Positions 49,421 through 58,267 of a stretch of DNA of 60,482 nt are shown here, one piece after another. The stretch is from the NCBI RefSeq assembly GCF_947495625.1, contig NZ_CANLZW010000030.1:1-60482 (forward strand). Reading direction: 5' to 3'. Source of the DNA: an uncultured Cocleimonas sp. (lineage in GTDB: Bacteria > Pseudomonadota > Gammaproteobacteria > Thiotrichales > Thiotrichaceae). A model generated the notes under the pieces. It worked only from the letters and a program-made list of their open reading frames with translations. It made no database searches and was not told the origin of the DNA. Position 1 is the first letter of the stretch. Each line of letters opens with the position of its first letter. A program made the translations under genes and the position numbers.

Positions 49421-50698
49421 ATGAAATATACTACATCAATACAAAACCTATTATTTCGAAATGTCTCTTTACTACTTCTTGTGATGTTTGGTTTTACAGC
49501 TTGTTCCCATAATGCTGCAACCAATAAGACCAGTAAACATTCAACACAAAAGACTTTGTCGCAGTCTGAGCATGACAAGCAGATTCGTATTTTAGATTTG
49601 AAAGCTATTCAGCCTTTAGATTCATTTTCAAACAAGCTCGGGCAATATCGCGTTATTTTTGTCGGCGAATCACATACTGATTACGGGCATCATCTCAACC
49701 AACTGGCTATCATCAAAAAAACCCATCAAAAGTGGGGTGACTTAAGCATTGGATTAGAGATGGTTCAACGACCTTTTCAAGCAGCGCTGGATGATTATAT
49801 CGCAGGTCGAATTAATGAACTTCAGATGCTAAGAAAAGTAGAATGGTATAAACGCTGGAAATACGATTTCCGTTTATATCGACCGATCTTTGATTACGCA
49901 AAAGCCAATAAAATCCCATTGATTGCTTTAAATATTCCCTATGAAGTTACTAAACGGGTATCAAAAGATGGCATTAAGGGACTTTCTAACAAAGATCGTG
50001 CTCTTTTACCAAAAACACTTGATAGATCCAATAAGGATTATGAAGCGCGTTTAAAGTCAGTTTATTCAATGCATTCTCATGGAGTAAACAATAACAGCAA
50101 AGCTTTTGAGAACTTCTACGATGCACAGTTAGCCTGGGATGAAGGAATGGCCTTTGCAGCTTCTAAATATCTAAAAAAAGACTCAAAACGAAAAATGATA
50201 GTGATTGCAGGAAGCGGTCATGTAATCAACCGAGAAGGAATTCCCGCCAGATTAGATCGATTGCTAGGTCAACAGATGGGAAAACACTCAGCAGTAATTT
50301 TAAGTAAAAGTAGTATTGATAACATGAGTGACAAGGGAGAGCAGCCGTCCTCTAAAAACGCAGATTATTTACTGTATTCACCAGACGTTAAATTACCACC
50401 AGCAGGACTCATCGGCATTAGTATGGATGATAGTAAGAAAGGTGTGAAAGTAGGTTCAGTGATAAAAAAAGGTGCCGCAGAAAAAGCAGGTATCAAAGCG
50501 AATGATGTGATTGTCGCTATTAATAATCAAACGATTAAAGAAACAAGCGATGTCAGTTTGTGGCGTTTAGATAAAAAACCAGGCGATAAAGCGACAGTGA
50601 AATTACTAAGGAATAATAAGGTGCTTTTAAAAACGTTAGTGCTTGGTAAGCCGATGCAACAAAGCATGTTTGATTTCAGCAGGATTCATAAAAAGTAG
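49421..50698 (+). CDS. ChaN-like haem-binding/TIKI-type lipoprotein with PDZ domain
   Basis: 425 residues from ATG 49421; a TTG start at 49406 is possible but lacks support. Signal peptide with lipobox FTAC, so lipid-anchored. Residues about 70-290 match the ChaN family (haem-binding uptake, PF04187), with VIFVGESHTDYGHHLNQLA, LGLEMVQRP-like IGLEMVQRPFQ, and IAGSGHVINREGIPARL at the end. A PDZ domain follows (about 330-415; GVKVGSVIKKGAAEKAGIKANDVIVAINNQ, read in parts). The ChaN + PDZ fusion suggests recruitment to a membrane target. Iron or haem acquisition is the usual inference, and the alternative is a TIKI-type peptidase. Confidence 0.85.
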   Translation: MKYTTSIQNLLFRNVSLLLLVMFGFTACSHNAATNKTSKHSTQKTLSQSEHDKQIRILDLKAIQPLDSFSNKLGQYRVIFVGESHTDYGHHLNQLAIIKKTHQKWGDLSIGLEMVQRPFQAALDDYIAGRINELQMLRKVEWYKRWKYDFRLYRPIFDYAKANKIPLIALNIPYEVTKRVSKDGIKGLSNKDRALLPKTLDRSNKDYEARLKSVYSMHSHGVNNNSKAFENFYDAQLAWDEGMAFAASKYLKKDSKRKMIVIAGSGHVINREGIPARLDRLLGQQMGKHSAVILSKSSIDNMSDKGEQPSSKNADYLLYSPDVKLPPAGLIGISMDDSKKGVKVGSVIKKGAAEKAGIKANDVIVAINNQTIKETSDVSLWRLDKKPGDKATVKLLRNNKVLLKTLVLGKPMQQSMFDFSRIHKK

Positions 50699-50717
50699 AT
50701 TAACTAATAACAAATAA

Positions 50718-50746
50718 GTCACCCCCCATCTTTTGGGGCATTTTTT
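50718..50746 (+). repeat. Dispersed element copy after the ChaN-PDZ gene
   Basis: GTCACCCCCCATCTTTTGGGGC followed by a T-run, starting 19 bases after the stop. The core has ATC in place of TAC and GGGG in place of AGG; the latter lets CCCC pair with GGGG, making a small terminator hairpin of its own. Confidence 0.8.
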
Positions 50747-50831
50747 AAAAAAATTCGTGTTTCTTAAAGTACTCAGTATTTCCGGCATGCTTCAGTAATC
50801 TAAAGCTTATATCATGCAATAGCAGTTACGA

Positions 50832-51500
50832 TTAAGGCTGAGGATTCTTTTGAGCTTTGTTATCGTTATAGTTAATAGTGTATAGACCTGTGCGGCAACG
50901 ATTGGCATATAGCCTCAGTCTTTTATCTGATGTTTCGCTGCTTTGGCGGAAACTAAACCATTCTCCGTCATAGCCTTGGCCATGTGCTTTTCCAAAGCGA
51001 GCTTCCAGCTCTTTTGCCAGCTCTTTTACCTTATTTTTGCATGTTTTCCGAAGGATTTTCTGCTGCTTCACTTTACCAGCCTGTTTACCTTTGGCAATCT
51101 CGGTCTGATATTGGTACTCACCCTGGATAGCGTAAATACTGCCATCAACCGTAGTTTTAACTGTATATTTTTGAAAACGCTGATCTGGTTTGTTGGGTTC
51201 AACCTGATATATCTTTCCTTTTAGCTTGGTGCTTTCTGCTCCTTTGTATAACTGCGGTTCTTCACTGAGTACTTTAGTAACCATGGAGTGTTCGAATTTT
51301 TTACCGAGAGGAATTCCAAATGCACCCTGAATAGTTTCGAATGTCTTTTCGGGGGTTATGGTTTTTTTAATCTCAGTAGTTGTCACTGATACTGGCTCTG
51401 GGATAGCCTGGGTCACTTCACTGTCGCTGGTCTTTGCCAACACGACTGTGGATTGTAAAATAAGCAGCGAAATTATCGTACTAGTCAATTGTGTGTTCAT
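50832..51500 (-). CDS. Exported protein of unknown function
   Basis: 222 residues. A signal peptide ends near VVLA. The mature part is basic and mostly beta-predicted, with a repeat-like KYTVKTTVDGSIYAIQGEYQY and a tail CRTGLYTINYNDNKA. Two cysteines (CKNKVKEL and NRCRTGLY) may form a disulfide. I recognise no family. It begins after the terminator that follows the large secreted-protein gene, so it is a separate unit. The Shine-Dalgarno is not clear. Confidence 0.7.
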   Translation of the reverse strand: MNTQLTSTIISLLILQSTVVLAKTSDSEVTQAIPEPVSVTTTEIKKTITPEKTFETIQGAFGIPLGKKFEHSMVTKVLSEEPQLYKGAESTKLKGKIYQVEPNKPDQRFQKYTVKTTVDGSIYAIQGEYQYQTEIAKGKQAGKVKQQKILRKTCKNKVKELAKELEARFGKAHGQGYDGEWFSFRQSSETSDKRLRLYANRCRTGLYTINYNDNKAQKNPQP

Positions 51501-51517
51501 ATGATTCTCGTGTCTAG

Positions 51518-51556
51518 AAAAAAACCGGGAAGAGAGTATACCTCCGCCCGGTTTTT
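51518..51556 (-). terminator. Intrinsic terminator of the large secreted-protein gene
   Basis: On the minus strand AAAAACCGGG (51547-51556) pairs perfectly with CCCGGTTTTT (51520-51529) and a T-run follows. It lies about 78 bases beyond the stop of the leftward 1348-residue gene. Confidence 0.8.
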
Positions 51557-51633
51557 AAGTTTAGCTTTTAAAACACATCAGACTCTATTTCAGCAATCCG
51601 ATGTGCTTTGGTTCTGCGCATCACTGCGCGGGT

Positions 51634-54600
51634 TTAGTTCTCAGGATCCGGATCACCCGTCTGGCTAGAACCAGGCAACGTGTAAGCGTTATCTGGAGAG
51701 ATGTAGTCATCCAGGTACATGACGCGGCGGAACATGGAGTCTCCGTCGATGAACTCACCGGTTTCCGAGTCTACATTGAACTGACCCCAAACACCGTATA
51801 GGAAGTCACCGCCCGCGCTGGCCGTGATACTAGCTTCTTCGGACAGAGCATCCTTGAAGCCTTCCAGTGTATCGAACTCATTACAGAATCCGGTACCTGC
51901 TGCCCAGGCTACGTCCGGATCACCATGGGCGTTACTAGGATAACAATCGGCAGCTGGATCACTTACACCAGTATCAATCTCACTCCACACTGTGAAGTGA
52001 TCACCGAAGCGCTCAGCTCTACCATAAGCCAGATTCAAAGGCTCTGCTTCACCAAATTCAACCGTAGTGTTATCACCGTCTTCAAAGACCACGAAGTTGC
52101 GTGATGGGTTCAGGATATCAGTTGGGTTAATAGCCTCAAAGGTACCCCACTCAATGTTCCCAGGATCGGTTACACCTTTGGGTGGAATCCCACCAGCAGC
52201 TGTGTAGCGTGGATCAAGGATAGTGTTTTTCATTGACTTCAGCTGTGACACATTACGAGACTGCTCGGGAACACCTGCTGCATAAGCAGTACACATGTGC
52301 GTACTATTAATGGAGTCTGCATCGCGCATGGTTTCACAAGTAGTTGTACCGCTGCCACTGTAAGTCAAACCATTGCTAGCGGTAAAGCTCGTTGGAGTTG
52401 TACCCCAAGTGAGACCTCCATCGAATGAACGTCGAGTATAAAGCTCATAACGATCGTTACCTACTTTATTGAGTTTCCAGTTGGGAGACCAGGCGTAGAT
52501 CATCATGATATGATTACCATCAAGGTAACCTCGATGCGCTTTAGATACCTCAAGCGGATTATACCAGGATGCATCATCCATATTGCTCATGAGCATTGCA
52601 CTATCGGGCTCAGTTCCACAAGTTGCGGGATTTTGAACAGCATCACCACTGATATTTGCACCATTCCACCCCGGACATTCGTACCAGCTCACTAATTTAT
52701 CGTAAGTTTTATTGTCTTCAGGATTGTTCTCTGAAGAGCAAAGTTGACCAAATGCCGCGTCATCCACACAAGTCATATCAGAAACACCAGGGCAAGAGCC
52801 ATCAGCCTCACCACTAGCCTCACACTTATATGGCGTACGAGCAGATAAGTTTATCGGGGCTGACATACATAGGCCGTAAGGATAGTAAGGGTTGGAACCG
52901 TCAGTGAAATACTTCACACCTTGGTGCTCACCACCTTCACCGTCATACCAAGCACAGACCATATTATTTGCTGAGTAAGGGTTTTCCGTTCTTTCATCCA
53001 CTGCGGCCATGGTAGTGACTTCTTCGTCACAAGCAGGAGGGATCGGACCTGAACAGTCTGCTGGGGCGTTTTCGACCGCTATCCAAGGACCAAACTCCAG
53101 AGAACCATCAACATCCGCCAACTGTATAGAACACGGAACTGGTCGAGTGCTGCCTGGGCCTACCGCGATCCTGAAAAGGAAATCCTCTGTGGACTCGGTC
53201 CATGCATCATCAGCATCGTAAAACCGCTGAACAATCTTATCATCGGTTACAGCGTTGTTCACACGCACCTGAGTTGTTAGATCTCCATCAAGGCCATCGA
53301 CCTGTAACTCGATTCTCCCTTTCCCATTCGGCAGTAAGAAATACCGAGCGGAGTCAACGCTGGGGACATCCGCATCAACCTCGATGGGGCATGTTTCTCC
53401 GCTTCCTGTATTGACAACAAAACGACGGGTACTAATATCAGCAGGTCCACCCTGATTGACGATACCCTGTTTCCACAATGGCATTGCTACCAGTCCATTA
53501 CCAGATAGAGCCTTGCTAAGCGGCTGTGACATCATACTGGTACGACGTGCAATCTCAGTATTGAAAATCAGGTAATTAAGATCAACACTATCATTTGAAA
53601 AGTCCCACATCTGCTCCGTACTCATAGGCGGATAGTAGGTTCCGGTGCGCCAGTTAACTTCAGGTTGGTTAAGCTGAGCGCCTTGAGACAGAACGTTACT
53701 CACTAGACTATACTCGACACCAACACCCGCAGAGGTATTTGGTGAACCTAGATTGAAACTAGTCCAGAACACATTTTTACCAATGTCAGCCTTTTGACAA
53801 CCAGTCTCTTCATCAGGTTGCTGAGGTGGGTCAATACAAGTCTCTTCTGCAGTATCTTCCAAATTACCAAGCTCCCATTCTTCGGTATTTATAAAACCGT
53901 AGCGACCCAGACCCTTGTCCTCTTCAGATACAATCACCACCCAGGCATCATCCACAACCCCATCACCATCAGAATCGCGTGGTTGCAGATTCAATCGAGG
54001 ACGACTAGCTGCATTATTGGCCAGATTAGGCATGTCACCAGCATTCATAGTGCCGTCTTTGTTCGAGTCAACGACACATACTGGATTCAGATTACCCGCG
54101 TTTCCAAAAGGAACTTCAACCGAACCTACGCACTGATTAATAATGCCATATGGAGCAGCTAAAGAATTATTACAGAAACTTGCATCTTCAGGGTCAACTG
54201 GGAATGTACAACGATCATTATTAGTTAGACGAACTGCAGACATCATAGGCACATAAGGCACTGGACGATTGGTATCGAATACTTCCTCTAAGCCATTATC
54301 AGCCAGTGGTAGTGGCTCGCCATCATTGTCAACGATATCGAAGTCTTCCCACTCAACAAAGCTGTACCAGATATCGGTTTTACTGGCAGTTGTTGCGCCA
54401 GACCAGCCCGTTCCCGGACCTTCACCTTCACCTGGGCGAACACCTTCCGGGTCTTCCTGCCAGGTAATAGCACAACCGGCACCAGCTACACAGGATGTTT
54501 CGACACGGTTTACATCACGTGCACCAGAAGTCAATCTTTCAGCCTGAAACCAGACCATTTGTGATTTACCTTCATTTACAGGATCTTCGCGCATTACACC

Positions 54601-55680
54601 ACGTGCACTCCATAGACAACTGTAGGGTACTTCGCCTACTGGAGCAGCATCAAGCTCGTTGTAATTTGTTGAATCTTGCGAGCCCGCAGCACCAAACATA
54701 TCAGTTAAGTAGAGATCGCTGGTGTTATCAACACCAAGATAAGCGGCAACTTCTTCACGAGGAAACTCACTACTCCAGACCGGGTTACCCGAAGAACAAA
54801 ATTTACTATGCCAGGCGACCAGAACCTTATTACCTGCCACTGCGTGGAAGACATTAGGTACGTCACCAGGGTAGTCAGTAATCAGTGTGTTGCCACCAGT
54901 ATTAGGGCCGACACACTCCTCGCTTGAGCCTTCGACTTCCAAAGCAGGCCCGAAAACACCATCGACTCCTGCTTGAATGAAACAGGGATCATCGGACAGC
55001 CTACGCTCTTTCTCGAATTCTCCCGTTTTTTGGGATCTGACTGTAAACAGATCATCCTTGGTAACGGCATTGCGGATGGTGACTTGCTCACGTTTATCCG
55101 TCTCTGTATCACCGTGGACATGAAGCTTACCACCATTGTTTTTGGCGTCCCATGAAACCTCTTCGAGTGTCGGGCCAGCAGGATCAAACTCAATCACACT
55201 GCCTTCACCTTCGGCAACACCAGGATCCTGCAATGGAGTTGAAACAGCAAAAGAACTTTTATCTGCAGAGTTGGACAGATTGGTATTTTTCCAGGTTTCG
55301 CCATCATCTAAACTCACCGCAACAAACGCATCACGTCGACCGTGACCAGAGAAACCTGAAGCCTCAGGGTTCTCAAAACCAACAACCGGGCCGTAAACGT
55401 ATGCATTAATCAGGGGCTTGGCCTTGGTCTCGGTTTTAACCAACACTTCATCAATGTTTTTGTACTCAATCGGCACTAGTTCACCAGCCGCATTCTGGCT
55501 TGGCACATGAAAGTTCATCATTTTAATAAAGGCGTGTTCACCTTCGGGTTCCGGGTTTTCGGTATTTCCGGGTGAACTGGATACATTCCTTACCAGTCGT
55601 TCACCATCATCAGCATAAGCATTGAATGTGCTTAAACTTAGAGCAGTGAGAACTGTTGATAGAATAATTCTATTTTTCAT
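51634..55680 (-). CDS. Very large exported protein, choice-of-anchor/sialidase-like beta architecture
   Basis: 1348 residues. A signal peptide ends near NAYA. The mature protein is Asp/Gly/Asn/Pro-rich with many cysteines and blocks such as SLDDGETWKNTNLS and SFDGGLTWGTTPTS (Asp-box-like), which are typical of sialidase-type beta-propellers. It contains calcium-type Asp-rich loops (DSNKDGTMNAGD, DSDGDGVVDDAW). It resembles proteins called 'choice-of-anchor O' in gammaproteobacteria, but I cannot confirm this by search. There is no C-terminal sorting motif; the end, SSQTGDPDPEN, is short. Its G+C is visibly higher than neighbouring genes. A palindrome lies in the 5' region. Monocistronic. Confidence 0.8.
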   Translation of the reverse strand: MKNRIILSTVLTALSLSTFNAYADDGERLVRNVSSSPGNTENPEPEGEHAFIKMMNFHVPSQNAAGELVPIEYKNIDEVLVKTETKAKPLINAYVYGPVVGFENPEASGFSGHGRRDAFVAVSLDDGETWKNTNLSNSADKSSFAVSTPLQDPGVAEGEGSVIEFDPAGPTLEEVSWDAKNNGGKLHVHGDTETDKREQVTIRNAVTKDDLFTVRSQKTGEFEKERRLSDDPCFIQAGVDGVFGPALEVEGSSEECVGPNTGGNTLITDYPGDVPNVFHAVAGNKVLVAWHSKFCSSGNPVWSSEFPREEVAAYLGVDNTSDLYLTDMFGAAGSQDSTNYNELDAAPVGEVPYSCLWSARGVMREDPVNEGKSQMVWFQAERLTSGARDVNRVETSCVAGAGCAITWQEDPEGVRPGEGEGPGTGWSGATTASKTDIWYSFVEWEDFDIVDNDGEPLPLADNGLEEVFDTNRPVPYVPMMSAVRLTNNDRCTFPVDPEDASFCNNSLAAPYGIINQCVGSVEVPFGNAGNLNPVCVVDSNKDGTMNAGDMPNLANNAASRPRLNLQPRDSDGDGVVDDAWVVIVSEEDKGLGRYGFINTEEWELGNLEDTAEETCIDPPQQPDEETGCQKADIGKNVFWTSFNLGSPNTSAGVGVEYSLVSNVLSQGAQLNQPEVNWRTGTYYPPMSTEQMWDFSNDSVDLNYLIFNTEIARRTSMMSQPLSKALSGNGLVAMPLWKQGIVNQGGPADISTRRFVVNTGSGETCPIEVDADVPSVDSARYFLLPNGKGRIELQVDGLDGDLTTQVRVNNAVTDDKIVQRFYDADDAWTESTEDFLFRIAVGPGSTRPVPCSIQLADVDGSLEFGPWIAVENAPADCSGPIPPACDEEVTTMAAVDERTENPYSANNMVCAWYDGEGGEHQGVKYFTDGSNPYYPYGLCMSAPINLSARTPYKCEASGEADGSCPGVSDMTCVDDAAFGQLCSSENNPEDNKTYDKLVSWYECPGWNGANISGDAVQNPATCGTEPDSAMLMSNMDDASWYNPLEVSKAHRGYLDGNHIMMIYAWSPNWKLNKVGNDRYELYTRRSFDGGLTWGTTPTSFTASNGLTYSGSGTTTCETMRDADSINSTHMCTAYAAGVPEQSRNVSQLKSMKNTILDPRYTAAGGIPPKGVTDPGNIEWGTFEAINPTDILNPSRNFVVFEDGDNTTVEFGEAEPLNLAYGRAERFGDHFTVWSEIDTGVSDPAADCYPSNAHGDPDVAWAAGTGFCNEFDTLEGFKDALSEEASITASAGGDFLYGVWGQFNVDSETGEFIDGDSMFRRVMYLDDYISPDNAYTLPGSSQTGDPDPEN

Positions 55681-55713
55681 TTGATTCCCTCATTCTCATT
55701 AAGTTAAAAAATA

Positions 55714-55754
55714 TAGAAATGTAAGAACAAAAAAACCATCTTTTTACATTTCTA
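55714..55754 (-). promoter_or_regulatory. Palindrome upstream of the large secreted-protein gene
   Basis: TAGAAATGTAA (55714-55724) and TTACATTTCTA (55744-55754) are perfect 11-bp inverted arms, 19 bases apart. They lie about 34-74 bases upstream of the gene's start, within its probable leader or promoter. This is either an RNA hairpin or a protein-binding dyad. Confidence 0.5.
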
Positions 55755-55982
55755 AATGGGCTTAATTATTTTTATACCCTGTGATAGCGCTTATATTTAA
55801 AAACAAAAGAAATGTGTTTCAAAAAAGAAAAAATAAGCGTGCGTGCAAATTACAATAACTTCAAAAAATTTAGACAGACAGTGAAAAGTTCAAAAGAAAA
55901 TGAAGATTTTCAACATTCTTGATTTATATCATTACTTTTTATTTTATTAATCAACAATTGTTAATTTGCTTAAATATGGTGA

Positions 55983-56012
55983 TTGACATTTGCTGGTTGA
56001 AGATCTCAGTAT
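55983..56012 (+). promoter_or_regulatory. Candidate promoter of the Thr/Ser/Asp-rich lipoprotein gene
   Basis: A perfect -35 TTGACA (55983-55988) with an 18-base spacer to CAGTAT (56007-56012). It lies some 260 bases before the ATG, which would give a long leader. Support is moderate at best. Confidence 0.35.
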
Positions 56013-56279
56013 GGTACTCCTAGTGCATGAATTTACTAATTTTTTAAATATTTCGCCTTACAACAACAGTATTTTTCCTTTAATAGGGACAACATAAAAC
56101 CGACATTGGATAAGGATTTTCAATGCGATAGTGCTTATAGATAAAAACTAGATAACAACGTTTTTGTTTTCATGAATGATCAATGTATCCAGACCTTTTA
56201 CCTTTAAACAAAATCAGTCAGGCAGATTAAGAACAAAAAATTGGAATTCAAAATATAATTAAATATGGGAGATAAAAAA

Positions 56280-57065
56280 ATGAAAAAATTCAAGATATTA
56301 AGTACAATTTTACTTGTTTTAGGACTTGCGGCATGTGGGGGTGGAGACAGTGAAGTCGATACAACTGAAACAAGCGATGCAACTGAATCAAGCGAAGCCA
56401 CAGATGTAAATGATACTTCTGATTCAACTGATTCAACCGATACCTCTGATTCAGACGACATCGGTCCAGACTTTTCAACAACAATCCCATTCACCTGTTC
56501 TGATGTAGAAACCTTCGATGTTGGGGGAGTTGCAAATACCTCAACATCTCAATCGGGCAGCGATGGCGATATTATTTATGACTGCCTATATGACAATGTG
56601 AGTAGCAAATTCACGCTAGAAGACAGTGACAGTGGTAGTGCTATTCCCAGTTTAAATGTTGTAGATGTTACCAAAGTCGAAACTGCTGACATTAGTTGTT
56701 CTGATGGATCTTCAGCAAAAGGAAACATCACCTATAATTACAAAAGTGGCGTCGTTAATATTGCGGCAACGGTAAATGGACAGGAGATGAATTGTGAATC
56801 ACATTTTACTTCGGTCTTACCGGCTACACTGACAGATCATGATTCGATCGCTACACTGCTTGAAGACTGGGGTACCGATACTGACAGAAATAATGGCGCG
56901 CAGTCTGGATTGACAAACACTAATTGCCCTCAAGATGACGGGCTTGATGATGAAATTAATCCATTATTAAGCATTTGTAAGGGCTATTTACAAGAGCAAT
57001 ACACGATAACTGATGATAAAGGTAAAGTGCATAAAATCGCTATTAGATCTTCCATTAATAAGTAG
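56280..57065 (+). CDS. Acidic Thr/Ser/Asp-rich lipoprotein, unknown
   Basis: 261 residues from ATG 56280, preceded by GGGAG; the ATG at 56265 lies before that site. The lipobox LAAC at the end of the signal peptide predicts lipidation, followed by GGG, often an outer-membrane sorting context. A low-complexity region rich in Asp, Thr, Ser and Glu (about residues 22-65) is a flexible spacer. The remainder is a soluble domain with several cysteines (FTCSDVETF, YDCLYDN, ISCSDGS, MNCESHF, TNCPQDD, SICKGYL), suggesting disulfides. No family is recognised. It diverges from the large secreted-protein gene, so the two may share control. Confidence 0.78.
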   Translation: MKKFKILSTILLVLGLAACGGGDSEVDTTETSDATESSEATDVNDTSDSTDSTDTSDSDDIGPDFSTTIPFTCSDVETFDVGGVANTSTSQSGSDGDIIYDCLYDNVSSKFTLEDSDSGSAIPSLNVVDVTKVETADISCSDGSSAKGNITYNYKSGVVNIAATVNGQEMNCESHFTSVLPATLTDHDSIATLLEDWGTDTDRNNGAQSGLTNTNCPQDDGLDDEINPLLSICKGYLQEQYTITDDKGKVHKIAIRSSINK

Positions 57066-57131
57066 TAACCGAAACTGAATTTTCTTTCCGTTATTTTACA
57101 GTGAAGAAAAGAAATGCTTTGTTAGACGTAA

Positions 57132-57191
57132 GTCACCCCCCCTACTTTAAGGCACTATTTCCAAAAAGTGCCTTAAAGTAGGGGGGGTGAC
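57132..57191. repeat. Perfect inverted pair of dispersed elements
   Basis: The arm GTCACCCCCCCTACTTTAAG(GCACT) at 57132-57156 and its exact reverse complement at 57167-57191 are separated by ten bases. All 25 bases pair, making it the longest pair in the window. It lies between the convergent lipoprotein and rdgC genes and can act as a bidirectional terminator. Here the C-run is seven bases and the core is TACTTTAAGG. Confidence 0.97.
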
Positions 57192-57211
57192 ATTTTTAAT
57201 TAATATAATGG

Positions 57212-58105
57212 CTAATTAAGCACTCGCATCAAGTCTTTCAGCATTAACGAAACTTCGCCGGTCATCAAAGAGAACTGAATATCCATATGCTCTTCGTGTG
57301 ATTCTGGATCGTTATCATTTAATTCTTCTTCAAGCACATCAAGGAATTTAAGCTTTTTGATCTGTAAGTCTTCACTTAATACAAAGCTGATTTTTTCATC
57401 CCATTCCAAAGCCAGCTTCGCTGCATATTTACCCGCTTCTAAACTTTTCTGTACTTCATCCAGGGTTAGATCATGTTGCTTGAATGTTGCACTGCCTTTG
57501 TCATCGCCCTGATTTTTTAACTCACACTCAAAACCTAACTCAAAAGGCTCAGGTGTTTTAGAACTGCTTAACCATTCGGTCATAGCAACTGCTGGAGACG
57601 TTTCTGATTCTGGCAATGTCACTGGTAAAGTACCCAATGTGCTACGAAGTAATTTTGTGAATGCTTCTGCACGAGGTCCCGAAGGTGTATTTATAATCAA
57701 CCAACCATTTTTAGGATCTATCCACGCATCCATTTTTTGAGTGCGTTTGAATGCTCTTGGCAACAATTCGTGCTCGATATCTTCGCGCAAATCTTTCTTT
57801 TCACGAGAACTCACTTTACGGTTTTCTTTAAGCTCGATCGCTTCTACTTTTTCATCTAAGGTTTCTTTAATCACAGATGCAGGAAGAATACGTTCCTGAC
57901 GTGCCATGCTTAATAAAATATAACCATTTGATCCATGCGTGAATGAAGTTGCGTTCTTACCTAAAGGAGGAATCCAACCCGCACTTTCACGTTGAGTAGC
58001 AGAACACGGAACAAAAGGCTTCTTCGCCAATTCTTCATGCAACTCCTCTGCATTTAAGGGAAATTCTTTTTCAAAGTTATAAAGATAGAGATTTTTAAAC
58101 CACAT
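57212..58105 (-). CDS. rdgC: Recombination-associated protein RdgC
   Basis: 297 residues, typical length (~300). RdgC forms a ring around double-stranded DNA and restrains RecA. The sequence begins MWFKNLYLYNFEKEF and has GWIPPLGKNATSFTHGSNGYILL (in parts), LPASVIKETLDEKV, PRAFKRTQKMDAWID and a C-terminal MTGEVSLMLKDL, all characteristic. Monocistronic. It begins 162 bases from the next leftward gene. Confidence 0.96.
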   Translation of the reverse strand: MWFKNLYLYNFEKEFPLNAEELHEELAKKPFVPCSATQRESAGWIPPLGKNATSFTHGSNGYILLSMARQERILPASVIKETLDEKVEAIELKENRKVSSREKKDLREDIEHELLPRAFKRTQKMDAWIDPKNGWLIINTPSGPRAEAFTKLLRSTLGTLPVTLPESETSPAVAMTEWLSSSKTPEPFELGFECELKNQGDDKGSATFKQHDLTLDEVQKSLEAGKYAAKLALEWDEKISFVLSEDLQIKKLKFLDVLEEELNDNDPESHEEHMDIQFSLMTGEVSLMLKDLMRVLN

Positions 58106-58267
58106 AATTTGTCCTTGTTAGCCCTTTTTTGTTTTTAAAACTGTGTTTTTAAGGGCGGGAATTATGCAGTAAATGGGATGTTGTTAATAGAAAAACTCTT
58201 AACATTCTTATTAAAAATGCCTTAAAAAGGAGGTGGAGATTCTAATATTGAAACTATTATGTATGTG

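Larger units (their letters stand above)
55681..56279. other. Intergenic region between divergent secreted-protein and lipoprotein genes
   Basis: About 600 bases, very AT-rich. It contains an 11-bp inverted repeat near the leftward start, a -35/-10-like pair near 55983 for the rightward gene, and an imperfect 24-base direct repeat: GTGATAGCGCTTATATTTAA.. (55781-55804) and GCGATAGTGCTTATAGATAA.. (56125-56148), 20 of 24 identical, both reading rightward. No gene is visible. Confidence 0.5.

Noticed and set aside
56204-56494. Open frame opposite the lipoprotein gene, rich in Ser, Val and Glu repeats
   Set aside because: It is the antisense reading of the Asp/Thr/Ser-rich linker of the real lipoprotein gene.
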